NCBI RefSeq assembly: GCF_036226605.1
Contig: NZ_CP109000.1
Span: forward strand, 1,116,001-1,180,000
Direction of reading: 5' to 3'
Length of the DNA: 64,000 bases
From: Streptomyces sp. NBC_00704
Lineage (GTDB): Bacteria > Actinomycetota > Actinomycetes > Streptomycetales > Streptomycetaceae
Position numbers and translations under genes: made by a program. The notes under the pieces were generated by a model. The model was not told where the DNA came from. It did not search any database and saw only the letters and a program-made list of their open reading frames with translations. Positions 1 through 8,370 of this stretch are shown here, piece by piece (position 1 is the stretch's first letter; every line of letters begins with the position of its first letter).

Positions 1-202
1 GGACCGGGTCGACCTCGGGCCCGGCAGCCAGCAGCTCGCGCGGGTCTGGGGCCACGGCATCGTCGGGATGATGCACGCGGCCGGCGACTGGTGGCTGGGC
101 GAACGGCCCTGTTCCCGCGCGGAGCTGGTGCGCAGCCTGGCCGACCTGCTGTGGGGCCGCCTCGCCGCGGCCGGCGACCGGGTCGGCGGCCCCGGCTTCT
201 GA
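1..202 (+). CDS. TetR/AcrR-family regulator, C-terminal end (partial)
   Basis: The open frame enters from the left edge (first full codon at base 2) and stops with TGA at 200-202, giving 66 residues. The text includes ARVWGHGIVGMMHAAGDWWL and ends in VGGPGF. This helical, Trp-rich segment resembles the C-terminal ligand-binding domain of Streptomyces TetR-family repressors, as I remember them. The DNA-binding N-terminus lies outside the window, so the target cannot be read. It converges on the deformylase gene with 34 bases between stops. Family assignment is by resemblance only. Confidence 0.6.
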   Translation, partial: DRVDLGPGSQQLARVWGHGIVGMMHAAGDWWLGERPCSRAELVRSLADLLWGRLAAAGDRVGGPGF

Positions 203-236
203 ACCGCCGGGCCGCCGCGCCGGCCGCCGCACCGGC

Positions 237-776
237 TCAGCCGCTCCACGCCGCCCGGCGCACCTGACGGGCCAGTCTGCGCCCGCGCAGGCCCGTAACC
301 CGGTCCGCGTACACCCGGCCGTCCAGATGGTCGGCCTCGTGCTGCAGGCAGCGGGCGAAGAACCCGGTGCCGGGCACGGTGACCGGCTCGCCCGCCGCCG
401 TGAAGCCCTCGACCACCGCCTCGTCGTAACGCTCCGTCCCCGCCTCCAGGCCCGGCAGGGACAGACAGCCCTCCGGGCCGCGCAGCACGAGGCCGCCCGC
501 CGCGACCAGCGTCGGGTTCACCACATGGCCCAGGTGGCGGACGTCGTCGTCGTCCGGGCAGTCGTAGACGAACACCCGCAGCGGCACGCCGACCTGGTTG
601 GCCGCCAGGCCGACGCCGCGGGCCGCGTACATCGTGGCGAACATGTCCTCGACGAGCCGGGCCAGTTCGGGGCCGAAGCCGGTGACGTCCTCGCAGCGGG
701 CCCGCAGCACGGGGTCGCCGAGCAGGGTGAGGGGCCGGACGCGCCCGTGGGCGCCCGGGATGGAGCGGTGTCGCAT
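237..776 (-). CDS. def: Peptide deformylase
   Basis: Removes the N-formyl group from new polypeptides in the cytosol using a metal-bound water. All three family motifs are present in the 179-residue product: GVGLAANQ (residues 54-61), EGCLS with metal ligand Cys104, and QHEADH with ligands His146 and His150 and catalytic Glu147. The frame is open upstream to 884, but I chose the ATG at 776 because the added 36 residues are Pro/Arg-rich and unlike the family, and a GGAGG lies about 15 nt before it. The gene is divergent from murT. Streptomycetes usually carry several deformylases, so which paralogue this is cannot be told here. Confidence 0.93.
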   Translation of the reverse strand: MRHRSIPGAHGRVRPLTLLGDPVLRARCEDVTGFGPELARLVEDMFATMYAARGVGLAANQVGVPLRVFVYDCPDDDDVRHLGHVVNPTLVAAGGLVLRGPEGCLSLPGLEAGTERYDEAVVEGFTAAGEPVTVPGTGFFARCLQHEADHLDGRVYADRVTGLRGRRLARQVRRAAWSG

Positions 777-841
777 GCCGGCAAGGGTACGGTCCTCCGT
801 GACACGCGCATGCCGTCCACGGACGGGAGGCGGTCCCGGGA

Positions 842-871
842 TTCGGGAGTGCGGGGGGATCTCGATAGGCT
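842..871 (+). promoter_or_regulatory. Possible promoter of murT-gatD
   Basis: TAGGCT at 866-871 fits the actinobacterial TANNNT -10 box and TTCGGG at 842-847 lies 18 nt upstream. The start site would fall near 878, leaving a leader of about 57 nt with an AAGGAGG ribosome site before ATG 935. The -35 match is weak. Confidence 0.35.
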
Positions 872-934
872 GACCGCCTACCACGTTGCCGTACGGCAGA
901 GGCGCGGCGCGTACGCAAGGAGGATCGAGAACTG

Positions 935-2173
935 ATGGCAGGCAACTCGGACCCGCTCACGCCGCGGGCCAAGATCGCCGTGACCGCCGGCAAGGCGGTC
1001 GCGGCGGCGTCGCGCGCCGCGGGGCGCGGCAGCGGTTCGGTGATCGGCGGCCGGGTGGCGCTCAAGCTCGACCCCGACCTCCTCGCCCGGCTCGCCCAGA
1101 ACCTGGACGTCGTCCTCGTCTCGGCGACCAACGGCAAGACGACCACCACCCGGCTGATCGCCGAGGCGCTGCGCGCCGCCGGGCCGGTCGTGTCCAACGC
1201 GCTCGGCGCCAACATGCCGGCCGGCATCACCTCCGCCCTCGCGGGCGGCTCCGACGCCCGCTACGGCGTCATCGAGGTCGACGAGAAGTACCTCGCGGGC
1301 GTCGCCCGGGACACCGCCCCCAAGTGCATCGCGCTGCTCAACCTCTCCCGCGACCAGCTGGACCGCGCCGCCGAGACCCGCATGCTCGCGGAGAACTGGC
1401 GCGAGGGCCTCGCCGGTTCCAAGGCGGTCGTCGTCGCCAACGCCGACGACCCGCTGGTGGTGTGGGCGGCCTCGTCCTCCCCCAACGTGGTCTGGGTCGC
1501 CGCCGGGCAGATGTGGAAGGACGACGCCTGGTCGTGCCCGTCCTGCGGCGGCGTCATGCAGCGTCCCGGCGACGACTGGTTCTGCGGCGAGTGCGGCTTC
1601 CGCCGCCCGACGCCCAGCTGGGCGCTCAGCGGCGACCACGTCCTCGACCCGCACGGCTCGGCCTGGCCGATCCACCTCCAGCTGCCGGGCCGCGCCAACA
1701 AGGCCAACGCGGCCTCCTCCGCCGCCGTGGCCGCCGTCTTCGGGGTGCCGCCGCAGGTGGCGCTGGAGCGGATGTACGCGGTGCAGGCCGTCGCCGGACG
1801 CTATGACGTCGTCCAGTTCCAGGGCCGCGACCTGCGCCTGCTGCTGGCGAAGAACCCCGCGGGCTGGCTCGAGACGTTCAGCCTGATCGATCCGCCGCCG
1901 ACCCCGGTGATCCTCTCGGTGAACGCGCGCGGCGCCGACGGCACCGACACCTCCTGGCTGTGGGACGTCGACTACACCCGGCTGACCGGTCACCCGATCT
2001 TCGTCGTCGGCGACCGCAAGCTGGACCTGGCGGTCCGCCTGGAGGTCGCCAACCAGCACTTCCAGGTGTGCGAGAACCTCGACCAGGCCGTGCAGCAGGC
2101 GCCGCCGGGCCGGATCGAGGTCATCGCGAACTACACCGCGTTCCAGGACCTCCGCCGCCGCGTCGGCAACTGA
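935..2173 (+). CDS. murT: MurT, lipid II isoglutaminyl synthase, Mur-ligase subunit
   Basis: With GatD this enzyme amidates the alpha-carboxyl of D-Glu in lipid II, turning it into D-isoglutamine with ATP; it acts on the inner membrane face. The 412-residue product opens with a Mur-ligase ATP site (SATNGKTTTTR, about residues 63-73) and has a four-Cys ribbon (CPSC...CGEC, about residues 200-220) inserted in the central domain, as known for MurT. A C-terminal DUF1727-like domain follows. AAGGAGG at 918-925 precedes the ATG. gatD follows 22 bases later, the usual two-gene operon; both are needed because MurT activates the substrate and GatD supplies ammonia. Confidence 0.93.
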   Translation: MAGNSDPLTPRAKIAVTAGKAVAAASRAAGRGSGSVIGGRVALKLDPDLLARLAQNLDVVLVSATNGKTTTTRLIAEALRAAGPVVSNALGANMPAGITSALAGGSDARYGVIEVDEKYLAGVARDTAPKCIALLNLSRDQLDRAAETRMLAENWREGLAGSKAVVVANADDPLVVWAASSSPNVVWVAAGQMWKDDAWSCPSCGGVMQRPGDDWFCGECGFRRPTPSWALSGDHVLDPHGSAWPIHLQLPGRANKANAASSAAVAAVFGVPPQVALERMYAVQAVAGRYDVVQFQGRDLRLLLAKNPAGWLETFSLIDPPPTPVILSVNARGADGTDTSWLWDVDYTRLTGHPIFVVGDRKLDLAVRLEVANQHFQVCENLDQAVQQAPPGRIEVIANYTAFQDLRRRVGN

Positions 2174-2195
2174 CCCGAAGGACGATCCCATTCCC

Positions 2196-2924
2196 ATGAG
2201 CGACAACCAACTGCGGCTGGTGTGGATCTACCCGGACCTGCTGAGCACCTACGGCGACCAGGGCAACGCCCTCGTGGTCGAACGGCGGGCCCGCCAGCGC
2301 GGGCTGGACGTGGCCCGGCTCGACGTGCGCAGCGACCAGCCGATCCCGACCTCCGGCGACATCTACCTGATCGGCGGCGGCGAGGACCGGCCGCAGCGGC
2401 TCGCGGCGGAGCGGCTGCGCCGTGACGGCCACCTGTACCAGGCGGTGAACAACGGCGCGATCGTCTTCGCGGTCTGCGCCGGCTACCAGATCCTCGGCCA
2501 CGAGTTCGTCAACGACCTCGGCCAGCGCGAGCCGGGTCTGGGCCTGCTGGACGTGACGACGACGCGCGGCGAGGGCGAGCGCTGCGTCGGCGACGTCCTG
2601 GGGGACATCGACCCGCGGCTCGGCCTGCCCCCGCTGACCGGGTTCGAGAACCACCAGGGCATCACCCACCTCGGCCCGACCGCCCGCCCCCTCGCCCGTG
2701 TCACGCTCGGCAAGGGCAACGGCACCGGCGACGGCACCGAGGGCGCGTACAACGACACCGTGTTCGGCACCTACATGCACGGCCCGGTGCTGGCGCGCAA
2801 CCCGCTGATCGCGGACCTGCTGCTGAAGCTGGCCCTCGACGTCAACGCGCTCCCGCCGATCGAGGACCACTGGTACGAGGCGCTGCGCAACGAGCGCATC
2901 GCGGCCGCCCAGCAGCCCGCGTGA
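2196..2924 (+). CDS. gatD: GatD, lipid II isoglutaminyl synthase, glutaminase subunit
   Basis: A class I glutamine amidotransferase of the CobB/CobQ type that releases ammonia from glutamine and passes it to MurT. The nucleophile is Cys94 in VCAGYQ and the partner histidine is His195 in TYMHGP; an oxyanion-type GGGED segment lies near residues 54-58. Length (242 residues) fits the family. AAGGA lies about 15 nt before the ATG, further than usual, so translation probably also depends on coupling to murT. No other start fits better. The stop is followed by 190 noncoding bases before the phosphofructokinase gene. Confidence 0.92.
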   Translation: MSDNQLRLVWIYPDLLSTYGDQGNALVVERRARQRGLDVARLDVRSDQPIPTSGDIYLIGGGEDRPQRLAAERLRRDGHLYQAVNNGAIVFAVCAGYQILGHEFVNDLGQREPGLGLLDVTTTRGEGERCVGDVLGDIDPRLGLPPLTGFENHQGITHLGPTARPLARVTLGKGNGTGDGTEGAYNDTVFGTYMHGPVLARNPLIADLLLKLALDVNALPPIEDHWYEALRNERIAAAQQPA

Positions 2925-3044
2925 CCTGTATGTTCACCTGATTTCCCGGACGCCGGCGGCAGCCCGTATGACGCCGCGTCCGCACAGGTGAGCAGGCACG
3001 TCCAGCAGGCGGACGCGTTCTTCGGCCCCGCCCCCTCCTGACGC

Positions 3045-3050
3045 TAGGGT
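3045..3050 (+). promoter_or_regulatory. Possible -10 box of the phosphofructokinase gene
   Basis: TAGGGT sits 65 nt before the chosen start. A TTCGGC lies about 17-18 nt upstream as a poor -35. The 190-base spacer after gatD also carries TCACCTG near 2934 and its complement CAGGTGA near 2990, too far apart to be a clear terminator. Confidence 0.35.
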
Positions 3051-3114
3051 GGCGGGGATTCGAGCCGGACAGCGTGGTCCGGACCGGCCCTCGTGAAGAA
3101 GGTTGTTTCGGGCT

Positions 3115-4140
3115 ATGCGCATTGGTGTCCTCACGTCCGGCGGCGACTGCCCCGGCCTGAACGCCGTCATCCGGTCCGTCGTGCACCGCGCCGTCGCCGA
3201 CCACGGCGACGAGGTCATCGGCTTCCGGGACGGCTGGAAGGGCCTCCTGGAGTGCGACTACCTCAAGCTCGACCTCGACGCGGTGAACGGCATCCTCGCC
3301 CGCGGCGGCACGATCCTCGGTTCCTCCCGCGTCCAGCCCTCGCATCTGCGGGACGGCGTGGAGCGCGCCCGGGGCCATGTCGAGGAACTCGGCCTCGACG
3401 CGATCATCCCGATCGGCGGTGAGGGCACCCTCAAGGCGGCCCGGCTGATGTCCGACAACGGGCTGCCCATCGTGGGCGTGCCCAAGACCATCGACAACGA
3501 CATCGCCGTCACCGACGTCACCTTCGGCTTCGACACCGCCGTGGGCGTCGCGACCGAGGCCCTCGACCGGCTGAAGACCACCGCCGAGTCGCACCAGCGG
3601 GTGCTGGTCGTCGAGGTCATGGGACGGCACACCGGCTGGATAGCGCTGCACTCCGGCATGGCGGCCGGCGCGCACGCCATCGTCGTGCCGGAGCGGCCCT
3701 TCGACATCGAGGAGCTGGCCCGCCGGGTCGGCGCGCGGTTCGAGGCGGGCAAGCGGTTCGCGATCGTCGTCGCGGCGGAGGGCGCCAAGCCCGCGCCCGG
3801 CGGCATGGCCTTCGACGAGGGCGCCAAGGACGTCTACGGGCACGAGCGGTTCGCCGGGATCGCCCGCCAGCTCTCCATCGAGCTGGAGTCGCGGCTCGGC
3901 AAGGAGGCCCGGCCGGTCATCCTCGGCCATGTGCAGCGTGGCGGCACGCCGACCGCCTACGACCGGGTGCTGGCCACCCGGTTCGGCTGGCACGCGGTGG
4001 AGGCCGTGCACCGGGGCGAGTTCGGTCACATGACGGCGCTGCGCGGCACGGACATCGTCATGGTGCCGCTGGCCGAGGCCGTCGAGACGCTGAAGACGGT
4101 TCCCGCGCAGCGGTACGAGGAGGCCGAGACCGTCCTGTAG
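3115..4140 (+). CDS. pfkA: 6-phosphofructokinase (group III, ATP-type)
   Basis: Phosphorylates fructose 6-phosphate to fructose 1,6-bisphosphate, committing carbon to glycolysis. The 341-residue product has the nucleotide loop TSGGDCPGLN at the N-terminus, GGEGT at 101-105 and PKTIDND at 123-129 with catalytic Asp127. Gly104 is the residue of ATP users; PPi users have Asp. Lys124, however, is the PPi-type residue. This mixed pair is what I recall for ATP-dependent actinobacterial group III enzymes. An in-frame TTG at 3103 would add four residues, but ATG 3115 with AAGAAGG 12 nt upstream gives the standard MRIGVLTSGGD start. By gene order it looks like the pfkA3 paralogue (from memory). Confidence 0.92.
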   Translation: MRIGVLTSGGDCPGLNAVIRSVVHRAVADHGDEVIGFRDGWKGLLECDYLKLDLDAVNGILARGGTILGSSRVQPSHLRDGVERARGHVEELGLDAIIPIGGEGTLKAARLMSDNGLPIVGVPKTIDNDIAVTDVTFGFDTAVGVATEALDRLKTTAESHQRVLVVEVMGRHTGWIALHSGMAAGAHAIVVPERPFDIEELARRVGARFEAGKRFAIVVAAEGAKPAPGGMAFDEGAKDVYGHERFAGIARQLSIELESRLGKEARPVILGHVQRGGTPTAYDRVLATRFGWHAVEAVHRGEFGHMTALRGTDIVMVPLAEAVETLKTVPAQRYEEAETVL

Positions 4141-4163
4141 CGCGCGACGGGCCACGACGGCGG

Positions 4164-4197
4164 GCCGCCCCCGGTGACAGTGATCGCCGGGGGCGGC
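4164..4197 (+). terminator. Hairpin terminator after pfkA
   Basis: A perfect 11-bp stem (GCCGCCCCCGG at 4164-4174, CCGGGGGCGGC at 4187-4197) encloses a 12-nt loop, starting 23 bases after the pfkA stop. A T-tract is lacking, as usual in Streptomyces. Confidence 0.75.
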
Positions 4198-4199
4198 TC

Positions 4200-4205
4200 T
4201 ACTCT
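4200..4205 (+). promoter_or_regulatory. Possible -10 box of the CtaG-like gene
   Basis: TACTCT fits TANNNT and begins three bases after the terminator stem. A TGACAG in the hairpin loop (4175-4180) lies 19 nt upstream and could act as the -35. The start site would be near 4212, with AGGAG at 4240-4244 before ATG 4254. Confidence 0.4.
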
Positions 4206-4253
4206 TGGGGCGGCAGGAAACGTACAACCCCCCACGAATCAGGAGCCGGCGCA

Positions 4254-5204
4254 ATGGATCACGGCGGGCACGGCATGACCATGGATCTGCCGCCGTTCAC
4301 GCTGGGACGCGGTCTTCACTGGTCGGCGGACCCGTTCTTCCTCGTCGCCTGCGCGGTCGGCCTCGGCCTGTACGGCTGGGGCGTGCTGCGGCTGCGCCGG
4401 CGCGGCGACTCCTGGTCGGCCGGGCGGACGGTGTCGTTCGTCGTGGGCGTGCTGACCGTCGCGCTGGTGACGTGCACCCGGCTGAACGACTACGGCATGG
4501 TCATGTTCAGCGTGCACATGGTGCAGCACATGGTGATCAGCATGCTGTCGCCGATCCTGATCCTGCTCGGCGCGCCCATGACGCTCGCGCTGCGCGCGCT
4601 GCCGGCCGCCGGCCGGGGCCGCAAGGGGCCGCGCGAGCTGCTGCTGATGCTGCTGCACAGCCGGTACATGCGGATCGTCACCCATCCCGCGTTCACCATC
4701 CCGCTGTTCATCGCGAGTCTCTACGCGCTGTACTTCACGCCGCTGTTCGACTTCCTGATGGGCTCGAAGACCGGGCACCTGGCGATGATGGTGCACTTCC
4801 TGGCCGTCGGCGTGGTGTTCTTCTGGCCGATCATCGGCGTGGACCCGGGGCCGAACCGGCCGGGCTACCTGATGCGGATGCTGGAGCTGTTCGCGGGCAT
4901 GCCGTTCCACGCGTTCTTCGGCATCGCGCTGATGATGGCGTCGCAGCCGATGGTCTCGACGTTCGAGCATCCGCCCGCCTCGCTCGGCATCGACGCGCTC
5001 TCCGACCAGAACGCGGCCGGAGGCATCGCGTGGGCGTTCAGCGAGGTCCCGTCCGTGCTGGTGCTGATAGCGCTGCTGTTCCAGTGGTACGGCTCCGAGC
5101 AGCGGCAGGCCAGGCGCAAGGACCGCGCCGCGGACCGCGACGGGGACCAGGAGCTGGAGGCGTACAACGCCTATCTTGCGTCACTCGACGCACGCGGGCG
5201 CTGA
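4254..5204 (+). CDS. CtaG-family cytochrome c oxidase assembly-type membrane protein
   Basis: A 316-residue polytopic protein of the caa3-type CtaG family (Pfam caa3_CtaG), implicated in copper delivery or assembly of the respiratory oxidase. I count about seven hydrophobic segments (near residues 22-42, 62-80, 85-110, 143-167, 180-199, 206-227 and 260-282). Conserved features include a His-rich N-terminus (MDHGGHGM), HMVQHMV in the third helix and VHFLAVG later, candidate metal or haem ligands. AGGAG stands 9 nt before the ATG. It has its own promoter candidate after the pfkA terminator and is followed by a small membrane-protein gene. The exact substrate cannot be told from sequence. Confidence 0.85.
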   Translation: MDHGGHGMTMDLPPFTLGRGLHWSADPFFLVACAVGLGLYGWGVLRLRRRGDSWSAGRTVSFVVGVLTVALVTCTRLNDYGMVMFSVHMVQHMVISMLSPILILLGAPMTLALRALPAAGRGRKGPRELLLMLLHSRYMRIVTHPAFTIPLFIASLYALYFTPLFDFLMGSKTGHLAMMVHFLAVGVVFFWPIIGVDPGPNRPGYLMRMLELFAGMPFHAFFGIALMMASQPMVSTFEHPPASLGIDALSDQNAAGGIAWAFSEVPSVLVLIALLFQWYGSEQRQARRKDRAADRDGDQELEAYNAYLASLDARGR

Positions 5205-5266
5205 ACGCGGGGCACCATGGAGGGGGACGCGCCCTGCGCAGGGGCGGCCCCTAGGAGGGTGTCGCG

Positions 5267-5437
5267 ATGGCCGGAACCACGGACAGTTCCACGAAGACCA
5301 TGGGGGTGCTCACCGTCGGCGGGCTCGTCATGGTGACCGCCTACACGGTGGCGCTCGGCAGCAACGGCTGGCTGTGGTTCGGCTGGGTCGTGCTGGGGCT
5401 GATCACACTGGCCCTGGTGGTGACGAGAACGGGCTGA
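5267..5437 (+). CDS. Small membrane protein, 56 residues
   Basis: GGAGGG at 5254-5259 precedes ATG 5267 by about 7 nt. The product has a short polar N-terminus, one hydrophobic stretch (about residues 13-31, VLTVGGLVMVTAYTVALG) and a second (about residues 34-52, GWLWFGWVVLGLITLALVV), ending VTRTG. It looks like a two-helix inner-membrane peptide, though no family is recognised. It follows the CtaG-like gene by 62 bases, so the two may be co-transcribed. Its TGA at 5435-5437 abuts the stop of the convergent kinase gene with no spacer. Third-position GC is typical of real genes here. Confidence 0.7.
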   Translation: MAGTTDSSTKTMGVLTVGGLVMVTAYTVALGSNGWLWFGWVVLGLITLALVVTRTG

Positions 5438-6643
5438 TCAGCCGGGGGCGAGCCGGCCCGCCGAGTGGACGCCCGGCTGGTACTTCGGCAGCCGGGCGGT
5501 GATCTTCATGCCCGCCCCGAGCGCGGTCTCGATCACGAGGCCGTGGTCGTCGCCGTAGACCTGGCGCAGCCGGTCGTCCACGTTGGACAGGCCGATGCCG
5601 CCGGACGGGCTGGCCTCGCCGGCCAGGATGCGGCGCAGCACGACCGGATCCATGCCTGCGCCGTCGTCCTCGATGACGACCAGGGCCTCGGCGCCCGCGT
5701 CCTGCGCGGTGATCCGGATGTGGCACTTGTCGGCCTTGCCCTCCAGCCCGTGCTTGACGGCGTTCTCCACGAGCGGTTGCAGGCACAGGAACGGCAGGGC
5801 CACCGGCAGGACCTCGGGGGCGATCTGGAGGGTGACGGCGAGGCGGTCGCCGAAGCGCGCCCGGACCAGGGCCAGGTAGTGGTCGATGGCGTGCAGTTCG
5901 TCGGCGAGGGTGGTGAAGTCGCCGTGCCTGCGGAACGAGTAGCGGGTGAAGTCGGCGAACTCCAGGAGCAGTTCGCGGGCGCGCTCGGGGTCGGTGCGCA
6001 CGAACGAGGCGATCACGGCGAGCGAGTTGAACACGAAGTGCGGGGAGATCTGGGCGCGCAGGGCCTTGATCTCGGCCTCGATGAGCCGGGTGCGGGACCG
6101 GTCGAGGTCGGCCAGCTCCAGCTGGACGCTCACCCAGCGGGCCACCTCCCCGGCCGCCCGGACCAGGACGGCGGACTCGCGGGGCGCGCACGCGACGAGG
6201 GCGCCGTGCACCCGGTCGTCGACGGTGAGCGGGGCCACCACGGCCCAGCGCACGGGACAGTCGGCGTGCTCGCAGGTGAGGGGGAAGGCCTCGCCCCGGC
6301 CGCTCTCCAGGGGACCGGCCAGCCGCTCCATGATCTCGGTGCGGTGATGGGATCCCACTCCGTCCCAGGCCAGCACCTCCTGCTGGTCGGTCAGGCACAG
6401 CGCGTCCGTGCCGAGCAGGGTGCGCAGCCGGCGGGCCGATCTGCGGGCCGTCTCCTCGGTGAGGCCGGCCCGCAGCGGGGGCGAGGCGAGGGAGGCGGTG
6501 TGCAGGGTCTGGAAGGTGGCGTGCTCGACGGGAGTGCCCAGGCCGCCCAGGCTCTGCGGGCGGGCGGTGCGGCGGCCCAGCCAGAAGCCGGCGGCGAGGA
6601 ACGGCAGGATCGCGATGCACACGCCCGCGAGGAAGCCGCTCAC
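5438..6643 (-). CDS. LytS-type sensor histidine kinase with GAF-like domain
   Basis: A 401-residue kinase partnered with the LytTR regulator of the same operon. It has one N-terminal membrane helix (about residues 3-22), a GAF-like region (about 60-165), the His_kinase motif ISPHFVFNSL with phospho-acceptor His202, and an HATPase domain with PLVENAVKHG and SGGIGLSNVDDRL. The GTG start at 6643 overlaps the symporter stop (GTGA) and has GGAGG about 7 nt upstream. The frame runs open to 6931, but that extension is antisense to symporter code. Single-helix LytS proteins lacking a large sensor may read the transporter state, by analogy with BtsS/YpdA-type systems; this is inference. Confidence 0.87.
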   Translation of the reverse strand: MSGFLAGVCIAILPFLAAGFWLGRRTARPQSLGGLGTPVEHATFQTLHTASLASPPLRAGLTEETARRSARRLRTLLGTDALCLTDQQEVLAWDGVGSHHRTEIMERLAGPLESGRGEAFPLTCEHADCPVRWAVVAPLTVDDRVHGALVACAPRESAVLVRAAGEVARWVSVQLELADLDRSRTRLIEAEIKALRAQISPHFVFNSLAVIASFVRTDPERARELLLEFADFTRYSFRRHGDFTTLADELHAIDHYLALVRARFGDRLAVTLQIAPEVLPVALPFLCLQPLVENAVKHGLEGKADKCHIRITAQDAGAEALVVIEDDGAGMDPVVLRRILAGEASPSGGIGLSNVDDRLRQVYGDDHGLVIETALGAGMKITARLPKYQPGVHSAGRLAPG

Positions 6644-8370
6644 GCCCCCGCCTCCGCGGCCCGCAACTCGTCGGTGCGCAGTTCCTCCGGCAGGTGGAAG
6701 CGGGCCAGGATCGCCGCCGTGCCGGCCGGGACGCGCCCCGGCGTGGCCAGGGACACCAGGACCATGGTGAGGAAGCCGAGCGGCACGGACCACAGGGCCG
6801 GCCAGGCGAGCAGGGCGTGCACGGAGCCCGTGCCGGGCAGGCCCGCCATGGTCGCCGCGACGGCGACGAAGGCCGACCCGCCGCCCACCAGCATCCCGGC
6901 GGCCGCGCCGGGCGGGGTCAGCCGCCGCCACCAGATGCCGAGGACCAGCAGTGGGCAGAAGGAGGACGCCGACACCGCGAAGGCCAGCCCGACCGCGTCG
7001 GCGACCGGCAGGCCGCCGACCAGGAAGCTCGCCGCGAGGGGCGCGGCCATGGCGAGCCCGGTGCCCAGCCGGAAGTGCCGTACGCCCCGGGTGGGCAGCA
7101 CGTCCTGCGTGAGGACGCCCGCCACGGCCATCGTCAGCCCGGACGCCGTGGACAGGAACGCGGCGAACGCTCCGCCGGCGATCAGTGCGCCGAGCAGGTC
7201 CCCGCCGAGGCCGCCGATCACCCGGTCGGGCAGCAGCAGGACGGCGGCGTCGGCGTCGCCGCTGAGGGCCAGTTCAGGGGTGTAGAGGCGGCCGAGGGCG
7301 CCGTAGAGCGGGGGCAGGAGGTAGAAGGCGCCGATCAGTGCGAGGACGGCGACGGTGGTGCGGCGGGCGGCGACCCCGTGCGGGCTGGTGTAGAAGCGCA
7401 CGACGACGTGCGGCAGGCCCATGGTGCCGAGGAAGGTGGCGAGGATCAGCCCGTAGGTGGCGTACAGCGGGCGTTCCTCGCGGCCGGCGGCCAGGGAGGT
7501 CGACATGCCGCCGTTGCTGCCGCGCTCGGCGGCGGGGACGGCGGCGCCGCGGGCGAAGGTGAGGCGCGCGCCCTGTTCGATGTGGTGGGAGCCCGCGGGC
7601 AGCCGCAGCACGGCGCCCTCGTAGGGGTGGCCGTCGACCGTGCCGTCCACCGTGACGGTCAGCGGGCGCTCCAGTGCGAGGTCGAGGGTGGCGTCGACGC
7701 GGACGACGCGCTGGTCGCGGAAGGCGGGCGGTTCCCCGAAGGCGCCGCGGGGGGCGCCGTCGCCGTGCCAGGCGAGTGCCAGGAACAGGGCGGGGACGAG
7801 GAGCGCGGTGAGCTTGAGCCAGTACTGGAAGGCCTGTACGAAGGTGATGCTGCGCATGCCGCCCGCGGCGACGGTCGCCGTGACCACGACGGCGACGATG
7901 ACCCCGCCGAGCGAGTCGGGGGCGCCGGTCAGCACGGTCAGCGTCAGTCCCGCGCCCTGGAGCTGGGGTATGAGGTAGAGCCACCCCACGCCGACGACGA
8001 AGGCGCCCGCGAGCCGTCTGACCGCCTGCGAGGCGAGGCGGGCCTCCGCGAAGTCGGGGAGGGTGTAGGCGCCCGAGCGGCGCAGCGGGGCGGCGACGAA
8101 CAGCAGCAGCACCAGATAGCCGGCGGTGTAGCCGACCGGGTACCAGAGCATGTCGGGGCCCTGCACCAGGACGAGGCCGGCGATGCCGAGGAAGGAGGCG
8201 GCGGAGAGGTACTCGCCGCTGATGGCGGCCGCGTTGAGGCGGGGGCCGACCGTGCGGGAGGCGACGTAGAAGTCGGAGGTGGTGCGGGAGATGCGCAGGC
8301 CGAACGCGCCGACGAGCACGGTCGCGACCACGACCAGGGCGACGGCCGGGACGGCGAAGGCCGGGTTCAC
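6640..8370 (-). CDS. Sodium:solute symporter (acetate/pyruvate type)
   Basis: A 576-residue secondary transporter of the SSS family, closest in look to ActP-type cation/acetate symporters: TTSDFYVASR (31-40) and the core SGEYLSAASFLG (51-62) are typical. I see about 12-13 helices. A hydrophilic insert of about 100 residues (202-300) between two helices is beta-like and presumably outside the membrane. The start is GTG 8370, which overlaps the stop of the upstream DUF485 gene (GTGA); its own stop overlaps the kinase start. DUF485 plus SSS is the known ActP/YjcH pairing. The substrate is probably a small monocarboxylate, inferred from family only. Confidence 0.87.
   Translation of the reverse strand: MNPAFAVPAVALVVVATVLVGAFGLRISRTTSDFYVASRTVGPRLNAAAISGEYLSAASFLGIAGLVLVQGPDMLWYPVGYTAGYLVLLLFVAAPLRRSGAYTLPDFAEARLASQAVRRLAGAFVVGVGWLYLIPQLQGAGLTLTVLTGAPDSLGGVIVAVVVTATVAAGGMRSITFVQAFQYWLKLTALLVPALFLALAWHGDGAPRGAFGEPPAFRDQRVVRVDATLDLALERPLTVTVDGTVDGHPYEGAVLRLPAGSHHIEQGARLTFARGAAVPAAERGSNGGMSTSLAAGREERPLYATYGLILATFLGTMGLPHVVVRFYTSPHGVAARRTTVAVLALIGAFYLLPPLYGALGRLYTPELALSGDADAAVLLLPDRVIGGLGGDLLGALIAGGAFAAFLSTASGLTMAVAGVLTQDVLPTRGVRHFRLGTGLAMAAPLAASFLVGGLPVADAVGLAFAVSASSFCPLLVLGIWWRRLTPPGAAAGMLVGGGSAFVAVAATMAGLPGTGSVHALLAWPALWSVPLGFLTMVLVSLATPGRVPAGTAAILARFHLPEELRTDELRAAEAGA

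Noticed and set aside
878..2206. 442-residue minus-strand open frame over murT
   Set aside because: Antisense shadow with low-complexity Arg/Gly/Val text and no ribosome site; MurT on the plus strand is certain.
2930..3000. TCACCTG / CAGGTGA inverted repeat after gatD as terminator
   Set aside because: Arms are only 7 bp and about 50 bases apart, with poor pairing between.
5438..6931. Longer start for the LytS kinase (497 residues)
   Set aside because: The extra 96 residues are antisense-type text within the symporter gene; GTG 6643 has GGAGG and the GTGA overlap.
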